DNA of 64,000 bases from Martelella mediterranea (GCF_021021415.1 NZ_JAINWJ010000043.1:21611-85610), one strand, 5' to 3'. Shown: positions 51,829 to 61,848, numbered from the stretch's first letter. Translations and numbers: made by a program. Notes: a model not told the origin generated them from the sequence alone.

Positions 51829-52628
51829 GCGTCAGCCTTCTTCGGGATCGGGAAGAAAGCCCTGACGTGTTTCTTGTATGCGCGGAAGGCGTCGCCACGG
51901 GAGGATTCCATATGCTTCTCGAGATAGGGGATGCCCGAGATGTAATTGAGCAGCCAGTACATCATGATCGGCGCGAGCAGCGAGACGGCGAAAGGGAAGA
52001 AAGCCTGAAACCCCGAGAGCGCCAGGCATGGCCAAGCGCACCACCAAAGCCATTCGAAAAAATAGTTAGGATGGCGCGAATAGCCCCACAAGCCGATATC
52101 GCAGACCTTCTTGCCCTCCGGCTTTTCCTTCTTGAACCTGGAAAGCTGCCAGTCGGCCGTGCCCTCGCCCGCAATCGCGATAATCGCGATCGCCAGACCA
52201 ATGAAGTCGAGGATGCCGGGGAATGGCGCGGGATTGAGGATCGCCGCGTAAATCGAGAGCGCCAGAACGAAGCTCGCGAAAGCCTGGATCATCAGGAACC
52301 ACCAGAGCCGGAAACTCGCTGAGGAGCCCCATTCCTCTATCAGCGCGGCATAGCGCGGGTCGTCCTTCTTGCCGGCGCTGCGGGTGGTGATGTGCGTTGC
52401 CAGCCGCGCGGCCCATAACCCGACCACGACGCCGGCCAGCCATTTGCGCGCCGGGTTGCCGTCAACGGAAAATATGATGACCGAAAGACCGGCGAGGCCG
52501 GTCAGAACCGACCAGATCGCGTCGATCCAGCCGCTGTTGCGGGTTATCCGCTGAATCGCCCAGGCCCCGGTCATGCCGATACAAAGGCCCGCCAGGACCA
52601 GGATCAGAAGGGTTATCGACATCGTCAT
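51825..52628 (-). CDS. DUF1295 (steroid 5-alpha-reductase-like) membrane protein
   Basis: 267 aa polytopic protein. The C-terminal region has the reductase/methyltransferase-like pattern GLWGYSRHPNYFFEWLWWCAW, followed by YLEKHMESSRGDAFRAYKKHVRAFFP. The family is often next to cyclopropane-fatty-acid synthase and DUF1365 genes. A lipid-modifying function is likely but unproved. The start could be at 52628 or two codons later; GGAG precedes. Confidence 0.85.
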   Translation of the reverse strand: MTMSITLLILVLAGLCIGMTGAWAIQRITRNSGWIDAIWSVLTGLAGLSVIIFSVDGNPARKWLAGVVVGLWAARLATHITTRSAGKKDDPRYAALIEEWGSSASFRLWWFLMIQAFASFVLALSIYAAILNPAPFPGILDFIGLAIAIIAIAGEGTADWQLSRFKKEKPEGKKVCDIGLWGYSRHPNYFFEWLWWCAWPCLALSGFQAFFPFAVSLLAPIMMYWLLNYISGIPYLEKHMESSRGDAFRAYKKHVRAFFPIPKKADA

Positions 52629-52653
52629 CTCCGCGGTAAGTGTGCTTTGTGCA

Positions 52654-52683
52654 TTACTACGGAGGATGACGAGGACCGGATTT
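52654..52683 (-). promoter_or_regulatory. Candidate RpoE-type promoter of the DUF1295 operon
   Basis: On the minus strand AAATCC (52678-52683), exactly 18 bp, TAGTAA (52654-52659), 25 bp upstream of the DUF1295 start. Confidence 0.5.
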
Positions 52684-52685
52684 GA

Positions 52686-53537
52686 TCAGCCCGGAGAAAG
52701 TCCGCGCTGGCGTTCGGAGCGCCGCCGCATGAATTCCAGGAAGGTCAGCAACACCACGGAGAGCGCGACCAGGATCGAAGCGACCGCCAGGATCGTTGGC
52801 GATATCTGCTCGCGCAGCCCGGTAAACATCTGCCACGGCAGGGTTTTCTGCGAGGCGGAGCCAAGGAACAGCACCACCACCACCTCATCAAATGAGGTGA
52901 TGAAGGCAAACAGCGCGCCGGAAATGACGCCGGGCAGGATCAGCGGCATCTGCACCTTGAAGAAGGTGGTCACCGGATTGGCCCCGAGGCTCGCCGCCGC
53001 CCGCTCCAGCGAGCGGTCGAAGCCAACCAGCGTTGCCGTAACGGTGATGATCACGAAGGGCGTGCCGAGCACCGCATGCGCCAGCACCACGCCCCAATAG
53101 GTCCCCTGAAGGCCGATGCGCGAATAGAAGAAATACATGCCCGCCGCCGAAATGATCAGCGGCACGATCATCGGCGAAATCAGGATCGCCATGATCGCGC
53201 CCCGAAACGGCACATGGCTTCGGGCAAGGCCGATCGCGGCCAGCGTACCGAAACCGGTGGCCAGCAGCGTTGCCGCCGGCGCGATCATCACCGAGTTCCT
53301 CAGCGCCTGCTGCCAGTCGGGATTGTGGAAGAAATCCTGATAGTGCTTGAACGAGTAGCCTTCCGGATCGAGCGCCAGCATTTTCGGCGTGAAGGTGAAG
53401 AAATCCTCCGCGTTGAAGCTGAGCGGAATGATCACCAGGATCGGAAAGATCAGGAAGAAGAAGATCAGGCCGCAGATGACCAGAAAGGCATAGTGCCAGA
53501 TCTTCTCGAGCGGCGAATCATAGGGCTGGATGGCCAT
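52686..53537 (-). CDS. Polyamine-type ABC transporter permease (PotC-like)
   Basis: 283 aa permease with six helices and the EAA loop LERAAASLGANPVTTFFKVQMPLILPGVISG. N-terminus IFFFLIFPILVIIPLSF is typical of PotC/PotI components. Last gene of a four-gene spermidine/putrescine-type operon. The stop lies just below the candidate DUF1295 promoter. Confidence 0.9.
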   Translation of the reverse strand: MAIQPYDSPLEKIWHYAFLVICGLIFFFLIFPILVIIPLSFNAEDFFTFTPKMLALDPEGYSFKHYQDFFHNPDWQQALRNSVMIAPAATLLATGFGTLAAIGLARSHVPFRGAIMAILISPMIVPLIISAAGMYFFYSRIGLQGTYWGVVLAHAVLGTPFVIITVTATLVGFDRSLERAAASLGANPVTTFFKVQMPLILPGVISGALFAFITSFDEVVVVLFLGSASQKTLPWQMFTGLREQISPTILAVASILVALSVVLLTFLEFMRRRSERQRGLSPG

Positions 53538-53547
53538 GGTCCCTCTC

Positions 53548-54804
53548 CTAACCGAGCTTCACATTGTCGATGCCGACGATCTTGTCGTAGAGCACGAACA
53601 TGAACATCACGACCACCAGAAGCAGCGTGCCAAGTGCCGCCGCGAGCCCCCAGTTGAGCGAACTGGAGATGTGGTAGGCGATCCGGTTCGAGATGAAGAT
53701 GCCCGAGGTGCCCCCGACCAGTTCCGGCGTGATGTAGTAGCCGATCGACAGGATGAAGACGAGCACCGCGCCGGCGCCGATGCCGGGCACGGACTGCGGG
53801 AAATAAATCCGCCAGAACGCCGTCCAGCTCGTGGCGCCAAGGCTGCGGGCGGCGCGCACATAGGTCGGCGAAATCGTCTTCATCACCGAATAGAGCGGCA
53901 GGATCATGAACGGCAGCAGGATGTGGGTCATGGCGATGATCGTGCCGGTGGCGTTATTGATCATCACCAGCCGGCCCGCATTGTCGACGATCCCGCTCCA
54001 CACCAGAAGATCGTTGATGACGCCCTGCTGCTGCAACAGCACCTTCCACGCCGAGGTGCGCACCAGAAGCGAGGTCCAGAACGGCAGCAGCACCAGCACC
54101 ATCAGAAGATTGGCGCGGCTGAGCGGCAGATGCGACAAGAGATAGGAGATCGGATAGCCGAGCACGAGGCAGGAGCAGGTGATGATGATCGACAGCATCA
54201 GCGTGCGGCCGAACAGGAACAGATAGATGCGCTCATTTTCAGGCTTCATGCCGATGCCGTCCGGCCCCATTTCGGCATCGACGGCGTTGAGGAAATAGCC
54301 CGGCGTATAGGCCGGGGAATACATCTTAAGGATCGCCCAGGTGTCGAGGTCGCCCCAGTCCTTGTCGGATTCGATCAGCTGTGCCTTGATGTCCGGCGAA
54401 CCGGGCTCAATGTTGCGCACCGTGCGTCCGGCCTTGCGGAACAGGCTCGACATGCCGGCCTGCTCGTAATTGAGGCGCGAGCCGAGACGGGTGTGGATCT
54501 TCTTCTCCACCGCGACCGTCAGATCGTCATAGAGCGCCTCATAGGCCGCCTCGTCCGGCAGTTCGCCCGTGGAAGGGTCCCAGTCCTGAAGCGCCGCGGT
54601 GGTCTTCGGCAGGGTATCGGAGACGATATTGTTCTCCACCGAGCGGAACAGCATATCGCCGATCGGCGCGATGAAGGCGACGAGTACGAAGGCCAGCAGA
54701 GGCGCTATCAGCAGAAGAGAGCGCATCTTCTCGCGCCTCAACGCCTTTCGCAACGCCTGTTTGAGCGGCTTTCCCTCGCTGGTCAGAATTTGTTGCTCAG
54801 CCAC
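53548..54804 (-). CDS. Polyamine-type ABC transporter permease (PotB-like) with long first loop
   Basis: 418 aa. A first helix at about 29-51 is followed by some 150 hydrophilic residues before helix two (about 205-222), then the usual permease core with EAA loop VRAARSLGATSWTAFWRIYFPQSVPGIGAG. Ordinary PotB proteins are about 280-300 aa, so the first periplasmic loop is strongly expanded. It starts about 140 bp downstream of the binding-protein gene and ends 10 bp before the second permease gene. Confidence 0.9.
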   Translation of the reverse strand: MAEQQILTSEGKPLKQALRKALRREKMRSLLLIAPLLAFVLVAFIAPIGDMLFRSVENNIVSDTLPKTTAALQDWDPSTGELPDEAAYEALYDDLTVAVEKKIHTRLGSRLNYEQAGMSSLFRKAGRTVRNIEPGSPDIKAQLIESDKDWGDLDTWAILKMYSPAYTPGYFLNAVDAEMGPDGIGMKPENERIYLFLFGRTLMLSIIITCSCLVLGYPISYLLSHLPLSRANLLMVLVLLPFWTSLLVRTSAWKVLLQQQGVINDLLVWSGIVDNAGRLVMINNATGTIIAMTHILLPFMILPLYSVMKTISPTYVRAARSLGATSWTAFWRIYFPQSVPGIGAGAVLVFILSIGYYITPELVGGTSGIFISNRIAYHISSSLNWGLAAALGTLLLVVVMFMFVLYDKIVGIDNVKLG

Positions 54805-54841
54805 GCCGGTCGGTTCCCCTGTTTTTATTCGGTGTGAAGCG

Positions 54842-54909
54842 GATTGCGCAAAAGGGCCGGATCGCCGGTTTGCGCAATCGGCTCCCTGCCCCGGCGTTCC
54901 GGGACAGGG
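54842..54909 (-). promoter_or_regulatory. Double stem-loop between binding-protein and permease genes
   Basis: First hairpin: 11-bp perfect arms GATTGCGCAAA (54842-54852) and TTTGCGCAATC (54869-54879). Second: CCCTGCCCCGG (54884-54894) and CCGGGACAGGG (54899-54909), one G-U pair in the minus-strand RNA. There is no U-tract, so this is more likely an mRNA-stabilising or attenuating structure than a full terminator. Confidence 0.65.
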
Positions 54910-54946
54910 TTGAGTTCATCCGGCAGCACCGGGCGCGTTTTTGACC

Positions 54947-56047
54947 TTACTGGGCCAGCCAGGCCTGGAACTTCTGTTCCACGTCGTCCTGGTTGTCGGC
55001 CCACCACAGGATGTTGTTGACCAGGTAATTACCCATATTGTCCGGGTTGGTCGGCATGTGCGGGCCCATCGGAATGCCGAGCTCGGCATGGTCGCCGACG
55101 AGCGGCTGAGACGACGCACGGGCCGGACCGTATGAGATGTACTTGGCCTGGTCGGCAAGGCGCTGGGTGTCGGTGGCGAACATGATGTATTCCTTCACCA
55201 GGGCCAGCTTGTCGTCCGGCAGGCCGGCGGGAATGATCCAGCCGTCATAGTCGAACACCTGCCAGTCCCACAGCATCTTCACCGGCTGGTCCTGCTCGGC
55301 GATTACGCTGAACAGACGACCGTTATAGGTCGAGCCCATGACGATTTCGCCATCGGCGAGAAGCTGCGGCGTTTCGGCGCCGGCCGACCACCAGATGATG
55401 TCGTCCTTGATGGTGTCGAGCTTGGCAAGCGCCCGGTCCACGCCTTCAGGCGTCGACAACACGTCGTAGAGGTCTTCCTTGGCAACGCCATCGCAGATCA
55501 GAGCCCATTCCAGGTTCTTCTTCGGACGCTTTTCAAGCGCGCGCTTGCCGGGGAAGGTTTCGGTGTCGAAGATATCGCAGAGCTCGGTCGGCTCATTGCC
55601 GTTCCATGCGGCGACATCGGTGCGGTAGCCGAAAGTGGTCGAGAACACGATCTGCGGGATGAAGCAGTCGTTGATCACGGCGTCGCCGAAATCTTCCACG
55701 GCCGGCGTGCCGTCGGGCGCTGCCTTGGTCCACTCGTTGAGGTCGATCTCCATGGCCAGGCCCTCGTCGCAAAGACGCTGGCTGTCCGGACCTTCGACGT
55801 CGACGATGTCCCAGGTGACATTGCCGGTTTCGGACATGGCGCGCAGCTTGGCGACGGCCTCGTTCGAGGATTCGTCGTTGATGATCGTGACATCCGGATT
55901 TTCGGCCATGAACGGCTGGTGATAGGCGTTGTCCTGCGAGGCCGAATAGGCGCCGCCCCAGGACACGATCGTCAAGTCCTCGGCCAAGGCCGCATTGCCC
56001 ATCGCCACGGTGGCGGCGGAGGCCAGGATGATAGTACGGAGTTTCAT
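54947..56047 (-). CDS. Extracellular solute-binding protein (PotD/PotF type)
   Basis: 366 aa from the ATG at 56045-56047. Signal peptide MKLRTIILASAATVAMGNAALA, then LTIVSWGGAYSASQDNAYHQPF, the start pattern of spermidine/putrescine-type family 1 binding proteins. It binds the substrate in the periplasm for the two permeases and the ATPase. The exact polyamine or other ligand cannot be told from sequence. Confidence 0.9.
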   Translation of the reverse strand: MKLRTIILASAATVAMGNAALAEDLTIVSWGGAYSASQDNAYHQPFMAENPDVTIINDESSNEAVAKLRAMSETGNVTWDIVDVEGPDSQRLCDEGLAMEIDLNEWTKAAPDGTPAVEDFGDAVINDCFIPQIVFSTTFGYRTDVAAWNGNEPTELCDIFDTETFPGKRALEKRPKKNLEWALICDGVAKEDLYDVLSTPEGVDRALAKLDTIKDDIIWWSAGAETPQLLADGEIVMGSTYNGRLFSVIAEQDQPVKMLWDWQVFDYDGWIIPAGLPDDKLALVKEYIMFATDTQRLADQAKYISYGPARASSQPLVGDHAELGIPMGPHMPTNPDNMGNYLVNNILWWADNQDDVEQKFQAWLAQ

Positions 56048-56092
56048 GTCAGTTCCCCTTTTTGCAGATTTCACTGGTTACGTTTATCTGAA

Positions 56093-56110
56093 CGGCCGCC
56101 CTGGCGGCCG
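56093..56110 (-). promoter_or_regulatory. Stem-loop between ATPase and binding-protein genes
   Basis: Perfect 8-bp arms CGGCCGCC (56093-56100) and GGCGGCCG (56103-56110). Together with the hairpins after the binding-protein gene it brackets that gene. Confidence 0.55.
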
Positions 56111-56127
56111 CCACGTTTCACCGCAGG

Positions 56128-57222
56128 TCAGGCGGCATAATCGAGGGCCTTGCAGTCGCGGGCGGCAAAACCGACCGTTCGCGTCTGGCCAACCTCGAGA
56201 TCCCAACGTTCGCCGCGATTCCTGACCTTGACGATGAATTCGTCATTGCTGCACACATTCATGCGCACACGGAGATGGTCGCCGAGATAGATCAGCTCCT
56301 CGACCCGGCCGGTCACCTTGTTCTCGACCGTATCGGCAGCAATCAGCTCCACCCTTTCGGGCCGGAGCGACAGCGTGGTGCGGTCGCCTTCGCTCACGAC
56401 ATTCACCTTTTCGGCGACCAGCGTGGTGCCGTCCTCGACGCGCACCCTGCATTCATTGCCGTCAATCGAGGTCACGATCCCGTTCAGCGTGTTGTTCTCG
56501 CCGATGAACTGGGCGACGAAGGAATTGCCGGGGCTCTCGTAAAGCACGTCGGGCGCCGAAAGCTGCTGGACGATGCCATCGTTGAACACGGCGACCCGGT
56601 CCGACATGGTCAGCGCCTCGGTCTGGTCGTGGGTGACGTAGACGAAGGTAACGCCGAGATTGTCGTGGATATGCTTGATTTCATACTGCATCTGCTCGCG
56701 CAGCTGCTTGTCGAGCGCGCCGAGCGGCTCGTCCATCAGCACCAGTTCGGGGTCGAACACCAGCGCGCGGGCGACAGCCACGCGTTGCTGCTGGCCGCCG
56801 GAAAGCTGGCCCGGCCTGCGATTGCCGAACTTGCCGAGCTGGACCATGTCGAGCGCGTTTTTGACCTTCTCCTCCTGCTCCGACTTGCTCATATTTCGCA
56901 GCTGCAGCGGAAAGGCGAGGTTCTCCGCGACCGTCATATGCGGAAACAGCGCATAATTCTGAAACACCATGCCGATGCCGCGCTTGTGCGGCGGCACGTT
57001 GTTGATCGGTCGCTCGTTGAGGTAGATTTCGCCGCCGGTCGCGGGCTCGAAGCCGGCGAGCATCATGAGGCAGGTGGTTTTGCCGGACCCCGAGGGTCCC
57101 AGCATCGTCAGAAATTCGCCTGGCGGGATATCAAGATTCAGCTTTTTGACGACCAGGCTTTCGCCATCATAGCTTTTTTGAACATTCTCGTACTTAACCG
57201 ATGCGCCACGGTTATTCGCCAT
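56128..57222 (-). CDS. Polyamine-type ABC transporter ATPase (PotA-like)
   Basis: 364 aa from the ATG at 57220-57222 ([20 protein letters not shown]), with GGGGA upstream; an ATG at 57244-57246 would add 8 residues. Walker [11 protein letters not shown]-loop [12 protein letters not shown], signature [15 protein letters not shown], Walker [14 protein letters not shown]-loop VTHDQ, and a C-terminal TOBE domain ([10 protein letters not shown]). First gene of the operon. Confidence 0.92.
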   Translation of the reverse strand: MANNRGASVKYENVQKSYDGESLVVKKLNLDIPPGEFLTMLGPSGSGKTTCLMMLAGFEPATGGEIYLNERPINNVPPHKRGIGMVFQNYALFPHMTVAENLAFPLQLRNMSKSEQEEKVKNALDMVQLGKFGNRRPGQLSGGQQQRVAVARALVFDPELVLMDEPLGALDKQLREQMQYEIKHIHDNLGVTFVYVTHDQTEALTMSDRVAVFNDGIVQQLSAPDVLYESPGNSFVAQFIGENNTLNGIVTSIDGNECRVRVEDGTTLVAEKVNVVSEGDRTTLSLRPERVELIAADTVENKVTGRVEELIYLGDHLRVRMNVCSNDEFIVKVRNRGERWDLEVGQTRTVGFAARDCKALDYAA

Positions 57223-57537
57223 ATTGTCCCCATCTGTTTTGCCCATCGCTTTCTCATGCGCGATTTTTAGGCAGGCCGTAACCAATACTGCAATTCGCGC
57301 TCCTCAAATCAACCTCAAATTTCAGTCCTCGCGGAATGAACGGTCGATTTTGCCTTGAAGCTCAAGCGAAGAACCGCGCACTTAAGACTTTGGTATAATG
57401 GCTACGCGCAAAACTTGAGCCGACGGCGCTCCGCCGTTGAACCGGCGAAAAGTCAGTGTCGAGGATAGCGCGGCCACCGACATGCCCCGCGCCTGTTTGC
57501 GACGCTGGATGACGCTGCCTGCGGCGGCAGGCCGAGG

Positions 57538-58353
57538 CTAAATCGAATCAAATTCGATCGTCAGTCCATCATATCCGGGCTCGACGTGGTCCGGAGTCTC
57601 GGCCATCACCGTGTCGTAGTCGAGCGGGGTGTGCATGTGAGTGAGCACCGCGCGGCGGGCGGCGAAGCTTTCGATCCAGCCGAGCGCCTGCGACAGCGAC
57701 AAATGGCTCGGGTGCCCGTGATATTGCAGTGCATCAATGATGATCAGGTCCAGGTTCTGAAGCTTTGCAACCGCCTCGGGTGGAAAATCGCTGACATCGG
57801 TGCAGTAGGCAATATCGCCGATCCGGAAACCGAGCGAAATGATATCGCCATGCTGCTGAGGAAAGGCCTGGAATTCGATCGCCCCGCCCGGCCCCTCGAT
57901 TCGCACGGGCGTATCGAGATCCTCGATCAGGTTCGGCTCGGCGATCGCCGGGTAGTTGCTGCCTTCCGGAACCCGCAGGCAGTAGGAGAAGCCGTCGAGT
58001 ATCCGGCCCATGGTCACCGGCTCCGCATAGACCGGGATGCGGCGGCGCTGGGCGTGGAAAAAACCGCGGATATCATCGATGCCGTGCAGATGATCGGCAT
58101 GGGCATGGGTGAACAGCACCGCGTCGATGCGGGTGACGCCTGAGCGAATCATCTGTTCCCGGAAATCCGGACCGGTATCGATCACCACGGTCGTCACGCC
58201 GCCATCGGGCCCGATCTGCTCCACCATCAGCGAGGCGCGGGTGCGCCGGTTCTTCGGGTTCTGCGGATCGCACGCGCCCCAGTCCCCGGTGATCCGGGGC
58301 ACGCCGGGCGAGGACGAGCAGCCGAGTATGGTAAAACGTCGCCGGTACTCCAA
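57538..58353 (-). CDS. MBL-fold metallohydrolase (PhnP-like)
   Basis: 271 aa. Metal ligands in FTHAHADHLHGIDDIR and further His/Asp (QQHGDIISLGF, YCTDVSDFP, LTHMHTPLDYD). N-terminus TILGCSSSPGVPRI is typical of the PhnP/ribonuclease-Z-like group. It lies three bases downstream of tatD, probably co-transcribed. Substrate likely a cyclic phosphodiester or nucleic-acid product. Confidence 0.9.
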   Translation of the reverse strand: MEYRRRFTILGCSSSPGVPRITGDWGACDPQNPKNRRTRASLMVEQIGPDGGVTTVVIDTGPDFREQMIRSGVTRIDAVLFTHAHADHLHGIDDIRGFFHAQRRRIPVYAEPVTMGRILDGFSYCLRVPEGSNYPAIAEPNLIEDLDTPVRIEGPGGAIEFQAFPQQHGDIISLGFRIGDIAYCTDVSDFPPEAVAKLQNLDLIIIDALQYHGHPSHLSLSQALGWIESFAARRAVLTHMHTPLDYDTVMAETPDHVEPGYDGLTIEFDSI

Positions 58354-58356
58354 GTG

Positions 58357-59136
58357 TCACACCCGCGTCATCTTGGAAAAGCAGCGAAACGCATTCTCGG
58401 TGGTGATTGCCGCGATCTCATCCTCGCTGACGCCCTTTACCTCGGCCAGAATGCGGGCGGTGTTGACCACATAGGAGGGCTCGTTGCGCTTGCCGCGAAA
58501 GGGCGTCGGCGCAAGATACGGTGCGTCGGTTTCCACCAGCAGCCGGTCCATGGGGACATTGGCCGCGATGTCCCGGATGTCCTGCGAATTCTTGAAGGTC
58601 AGGATGCCCGAAAACGACACATAGCCGCCAAGCGCGACGCCGGTTTCGGCAAGCCCCCTGCCCGACGAGAAGCAATGCAGGATGAACGGAAACGCCCCGG
58701 CCTCGCTCTCCTCGGTCAGGATCGCGGCCATGTCGTCATCCGCGTCGCGGCTGTGGATCACCAGCGGCAGCCCGGTGCGCCGCGCGGCGTCGATATGACG
58801 GCGAAGCCCGGTCTTCTGCGCCTCGGCCTTTTCCGGCTCGTAGTGATAGTCGAGCCCGGCTTCCCCGATCGCCACCACCTTCGGATGTGCGGTGAGCGCG
58901 ATCAGGTCTTCCGCGGTGATATCCAGCTCCTCATCGGCATTGGCGGGATGGGTGCCGACAGAGCAGAAGACGTTCTCGTATTTTTCAGCGATATCAACGA
59001 TCTGCTGAAACTTCTTCACGCGGGTTGAGATCGTCACCATCTGCGCGACGCCCGCCCCCTTCGCGCGCGCGACCAGTTCGTCGCGCTCGGCGTCGAAATC
59101 CGGAAAGTCCAGATGGCAATGGGTATCGATCAGCAT
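58357..59136 (-). CDS. tatD: TatD family metal-dependent DNase
   Basis: 259 aa from the ATG at 59134-59136 (MLIDTHCHLDFPDF). Metal ligands His6 and His8, Glu in AIGEAGLDYHY, His in LVIHSRDADDD and HCFSSG, Asp in LLVETDAPYLAP. Exonuclease linked to DNA repair and turnover. Located between metG and the MBL hydrolase as in most bacteria. Confidence 0.94.
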   Translation of the reverse strand: MLIDTHCHLDFPDFDAERDELVARAKGAGVAQMVTISTRVKKFQQIVDIAEKYENVFCSVGTHPANADEELDITAEDLIALTAHPKVVAIGEAGLDYHYEPEKAEAQKTGLRRHIDAARRTGLPLVIHSRDADDDMAAILTEESEAGAFPFILHCFSSGRGLAETGVALGGYVSFSGILTFKNSQDIRDIAANVPMDRLLVETDAPYLAPTPFRGKRNEPSYVVNTARILAEVKGVSEDEIAAITTENAFRCFSKMTRV

Positions 59137-59146
59137 GAAAGTCTCT

Positions 59147-60694
59147 CTATTCCTCTGGCGCGACATAGCGCGGGAAAACCGGCGCGGGCTTTTCCAGCGG
59201 CGTGCCCGGCTTAAGGCGGCCCGCCTCTCCCAAATGCGCGAATGTGCGTTCAGTTTCCGGCACGGCGACCAGATCAAGCAATTTCGCCGCCGATTCCGGC
59301 ATGGCCGGCTGCAGCAGGATCGCGACCTGACGCACCACCTCGGCCGTGACGTAAAGCACGGTCGCCATGCGTTCCGGATCGGTCTTCTTCAGCGCCCAGG
59401 GCTCCTGGCCCGCGAAATAACGGTCGGCATCGGAGACCACGCCGATGATCGCGGCGAGCGCGCGGTGGATCGCAAGCTTATCCATGTCGGCACGCACCGT
59501 CGCGATCACGCCATCGGCGGTGGCGAGCATGGCCTTGTCATCGTCGGTCAGCGGGCCGCATTCCGGCACCTGGCCGTCGCAATTCTTGACGATCATCGAC
59601 AGCGAGCGGCTGGCGAGATTGCCGATCCCGTTGGCGAGATCGGAATTGATCCGCATGCCGATCCCCTCGTCGCTATAGCTGCCGTCCTGGCCGAAGGAGA
59701 CCTCGCGCAGGAAGAAATAGCGGATCGGATCGAGCCCGAAATGCTCCACCAGATTGAACGGATCGACGACATTGCCGACCGATTTCGACATCTTCTCGCC
59801 CTTGTTGAGCAGGAAGCCATGGGCATAGACCCGTTTCGGCAGCGCCACGCCGGCGGACATCAGAAAGGCCGGCCAGTAGACGGCGTGGAAGCGGATGATG
59901 TCCTTGCCGATGATGTGAATGCCGGGCCAGAAATCCCAAAGTTCATTGGTTTCATCCGGAAAGCCGAGCGCGGTGATATAATTGGTCAGCGCATCCACCC
60001 AGACATACATCACATGATCGGGATTGCCGGGCACGGGAATGCCCCAGTCGAAGGTGGTGCGCGAGATCGACAGATCCTTCAGGCCGGATTTGACGAAGGA
60101 GACAACCTCGTTGCGGCGCTCATTGGGACCGATGAAATCGGGGTGGGATTCGTAGTATTCCAGAAGCCTGTCGCCATAGGCGGAGAGCTTGAAGAAGTAG
60201 CTCTCCTCCTCGACCCATTCCACCGGCGAACCCAGCGGTTCGCGGCGCACGCCATCCTCGCCGACCGTGGTTTCGCTCTCGTCGAAATAGGCCTCCTGAC
60301 GCACGGAATACCAGCCGCCATATTTGCCGAGATAGATATCGCCGTTTTCCTCCATGCGCTTCCACAGCGCCTGGACGGCAACCCGATGGCGCTCCTCGGT
60401 CGTGCGGATATAGTCGTCATTGGAGCAGTTCAGCCGCGCCAGAAGATCGCGGAACACCGCCGAGTTGCGGGTCGCAAGCTCGATCGGCGGAATGCCCTCC
60501 TTCTCGGCGGTCTGCTGCATCTTCTGGCCATGCTCGTCCGTGCCGGAGAGAAATCGCACATTCCTGCCGTCAAGGCGGGCAAAGCGGGCCAGCACGTCGG
60601 TCGCGATCATCGTATAGGCGTGGCCGATATGGGGCGTGCCGTTCGGATAGAAGATCGGCGTCGTGATGTAGAAATTATTGGCCTTGTCGCTCAT
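59147..60694 (-). CDS. metG: Methionyl-tRNA synthetase
   Basis: 515 aa class I synthetase. HIGH motif at residues 22-25 (PHIGHAYT), [17 protein letters not shown] and KMSKS at 301-305. It is the short form: no C-terminal tRNA-binding domain, and the connective peptide has no CxxC zinc knuckles. Part of the tmk-holB-metG-tatD operon. Confidence 0.97.
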   Translation of the reverse strand: MSDKANNFYITTPIFYPNGTPHIGHAYTMIATDVLARFARLDGRNVRFLSGTDEHGQKMQQTAEKEGIPPIELATRNSAVFRDLLARLNCSNDDYIRTTEERHRVAVQALWKRMEENGDIYLGKYGGWYSVRQEAYFDESETTVGEDGVRREPLGSPVEWVEEESYFFKLSAYGDRLLEYYESHPDFIGPNERRNEVVSFVKSGLKDLSISRTTFDWGIPVPGNPDHVMYVWVDALTNYITALGFPDETNELWDFWPGIHIIGKDIIRFHAVYWPAFLMSAGVALPKRVYAHGFLLNKGEKMSKSVGNVVDPFNLVEHFGLDPIRYFFLREVSFGQDGSYSDEGIGMRINSDLANGIGNLASRSLSMIVKNCDGQVPECGPLTDDDKAMLATADGVIATVRADMDKLAIHRALAAIIGVVSDADRYFAGQEPWALKKTDPERMATVLYVTAEVVRQVAILLQPAMPESAAKLLDLVAVPETERTFAHLGEAGRLKPGTPLEKPAPVFPRYVAPEE

Positions 60695-60819
60695 GTCCGA
60701 AACCCGTCCGCTTGACTGCTGCTGCCGGCCGCCAAAAAAGCGGCGCCGGCCTCGATCGTTTCGCCGGTCTTAACGCCAGTGCCGCAATGCATCAAGTCAA
60801 ACCGACCGGCGCGCTTCGT

Positions 60820-61848
60820 TCAATTGACGGCGGCGCGGATCCGGGCGAGCAGGTCGAGCACGAGCTGCTTGCGGTCGAGATTGTAGGCATCGGCCGTCGC
60901 CACGTCATTGTCGAGCTCGGAGGAGAGCGCTGCCAGCCGCTCGGCCCGTGCGATCTCGCCGTCCATCGCCGCTTCACGCGCGCGGCTGCGGACATCCTCC
61001 TCGACATGGGCGAGCAGGAAGGCGAAGACCGTCTCGTTGTCGCGCTTGGCAAGGGTATCGGCGAGCCGGTGCATCAGCGCCCTCGCCTCAGCCTCCGAGC
61101 CGGCGAGCGTCTCATGATAGGCGTCGATGATCTCGCCGCCGCCGTAATTGACCAGCTTCAGCGCTTCCGAAACGCTGCCATTGGCAAGCGCCGCAAGCCG
61201 CGACGCGCCCTCGCCGCCCGCATCGACGCCGAGCGCGCCGAGCGCCTTCAAAAGGCCGGCCGGTTCCAGCGGGCGCAAACGCAGCGGCAGGCAGCGCGAG
61301 CGGATCGTCGGCAGCAGCCGGCCCGGCGTATGCGAGATCAGCAGGAACATCGCGTGTTTCGGCGGTTCCTCAAGAATTTTCAAAATGGCATTGGCGGCCG
61401 AGCGGTTGAGGTCGTCGGCGGCATCGACAATGACGATCCGCCAGTTTCCTGTCCCCGAGGTCTGCGACAGGAAGTGCCCGGCCCTGCGGACCTCGTCGAC
61501 GGTGATGGCCGTCCGCCGCTTGCCGGTCTTCACATCGACCGGGCGTTTCAGATGGAGGAGATCATGGGAGGCGCCGGCAATAATCTGGCGCGTCAGCGGC
61601 GCTGCATGATCCGGCGCGATGATATGATCGGGCGCGCTGTGCGGCTCGGGAAAATGCAGAACATGATTGGCAAAGCGGAAGGCAAGCGTCGCCTTGCCGA
61701 TACCCTCGCCGCCTTCCAACAGGATCGCGTGATGCCCCTTGCCGGAACGATAGGCCGTCGCGAGATAGGCCTCCGCTTCCTCGTGACCGAACAGATTGGG
61801 ATTGGCCGCCGGATGCACCGCGCCTTCCAGAACCATATCGTCAGCCAT
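60820..61848 (-). CDS. holB: DNA polymerase III delta' subunit
   Basis: Clamp-loader subunit, 342 aa from the ATG at 61846-61848 ([26 protein letters not shown]). P-loop-like GGEGIGKAT at 46-54, sensor-type region [24 protein letters not shown] and [15 protein letters not shown]. Overlaps tmk by 8 bp. A 125-bp gap with a GC-rich hairpin near 60724 precedes metG. Confidence 0.94.
   Translation of the reverse strand: MADDMVLEGAVHPAANPNLFGHEEAEAYLATAYRSGKGHHAILLEGGEGIGKATLAFRFANHVLHFPEPHSAPDHIIAPDHAAPLTRQIIAGASHDLLHLKRPVDVKTGKRRTAITVDEVRRAGHFLSQTSGTGNWRIVIVDAADDLNRSAANAILKILEEPPKHAMFLLISHTPGRLLPTIRSRCLPLRLRPLEPAGLLKALGALGVDAGGEGASRLAALANGSVSEALKLVNYGGGEIIDAYHETLAGSEAEARALMHRLADTLAKRDNETVFAFLLAHVEEDVRSRAREAAMDGEIARAERLAALSSELDNDVATADAYNLDRKQLVLDLLARIRAAVN

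Noticed and set aside
57380..57400. TATAAT-like box in the potA/MBL intergenic region
   Set aside because: No -35 at a suitable distance and no gene downstream on that strand.
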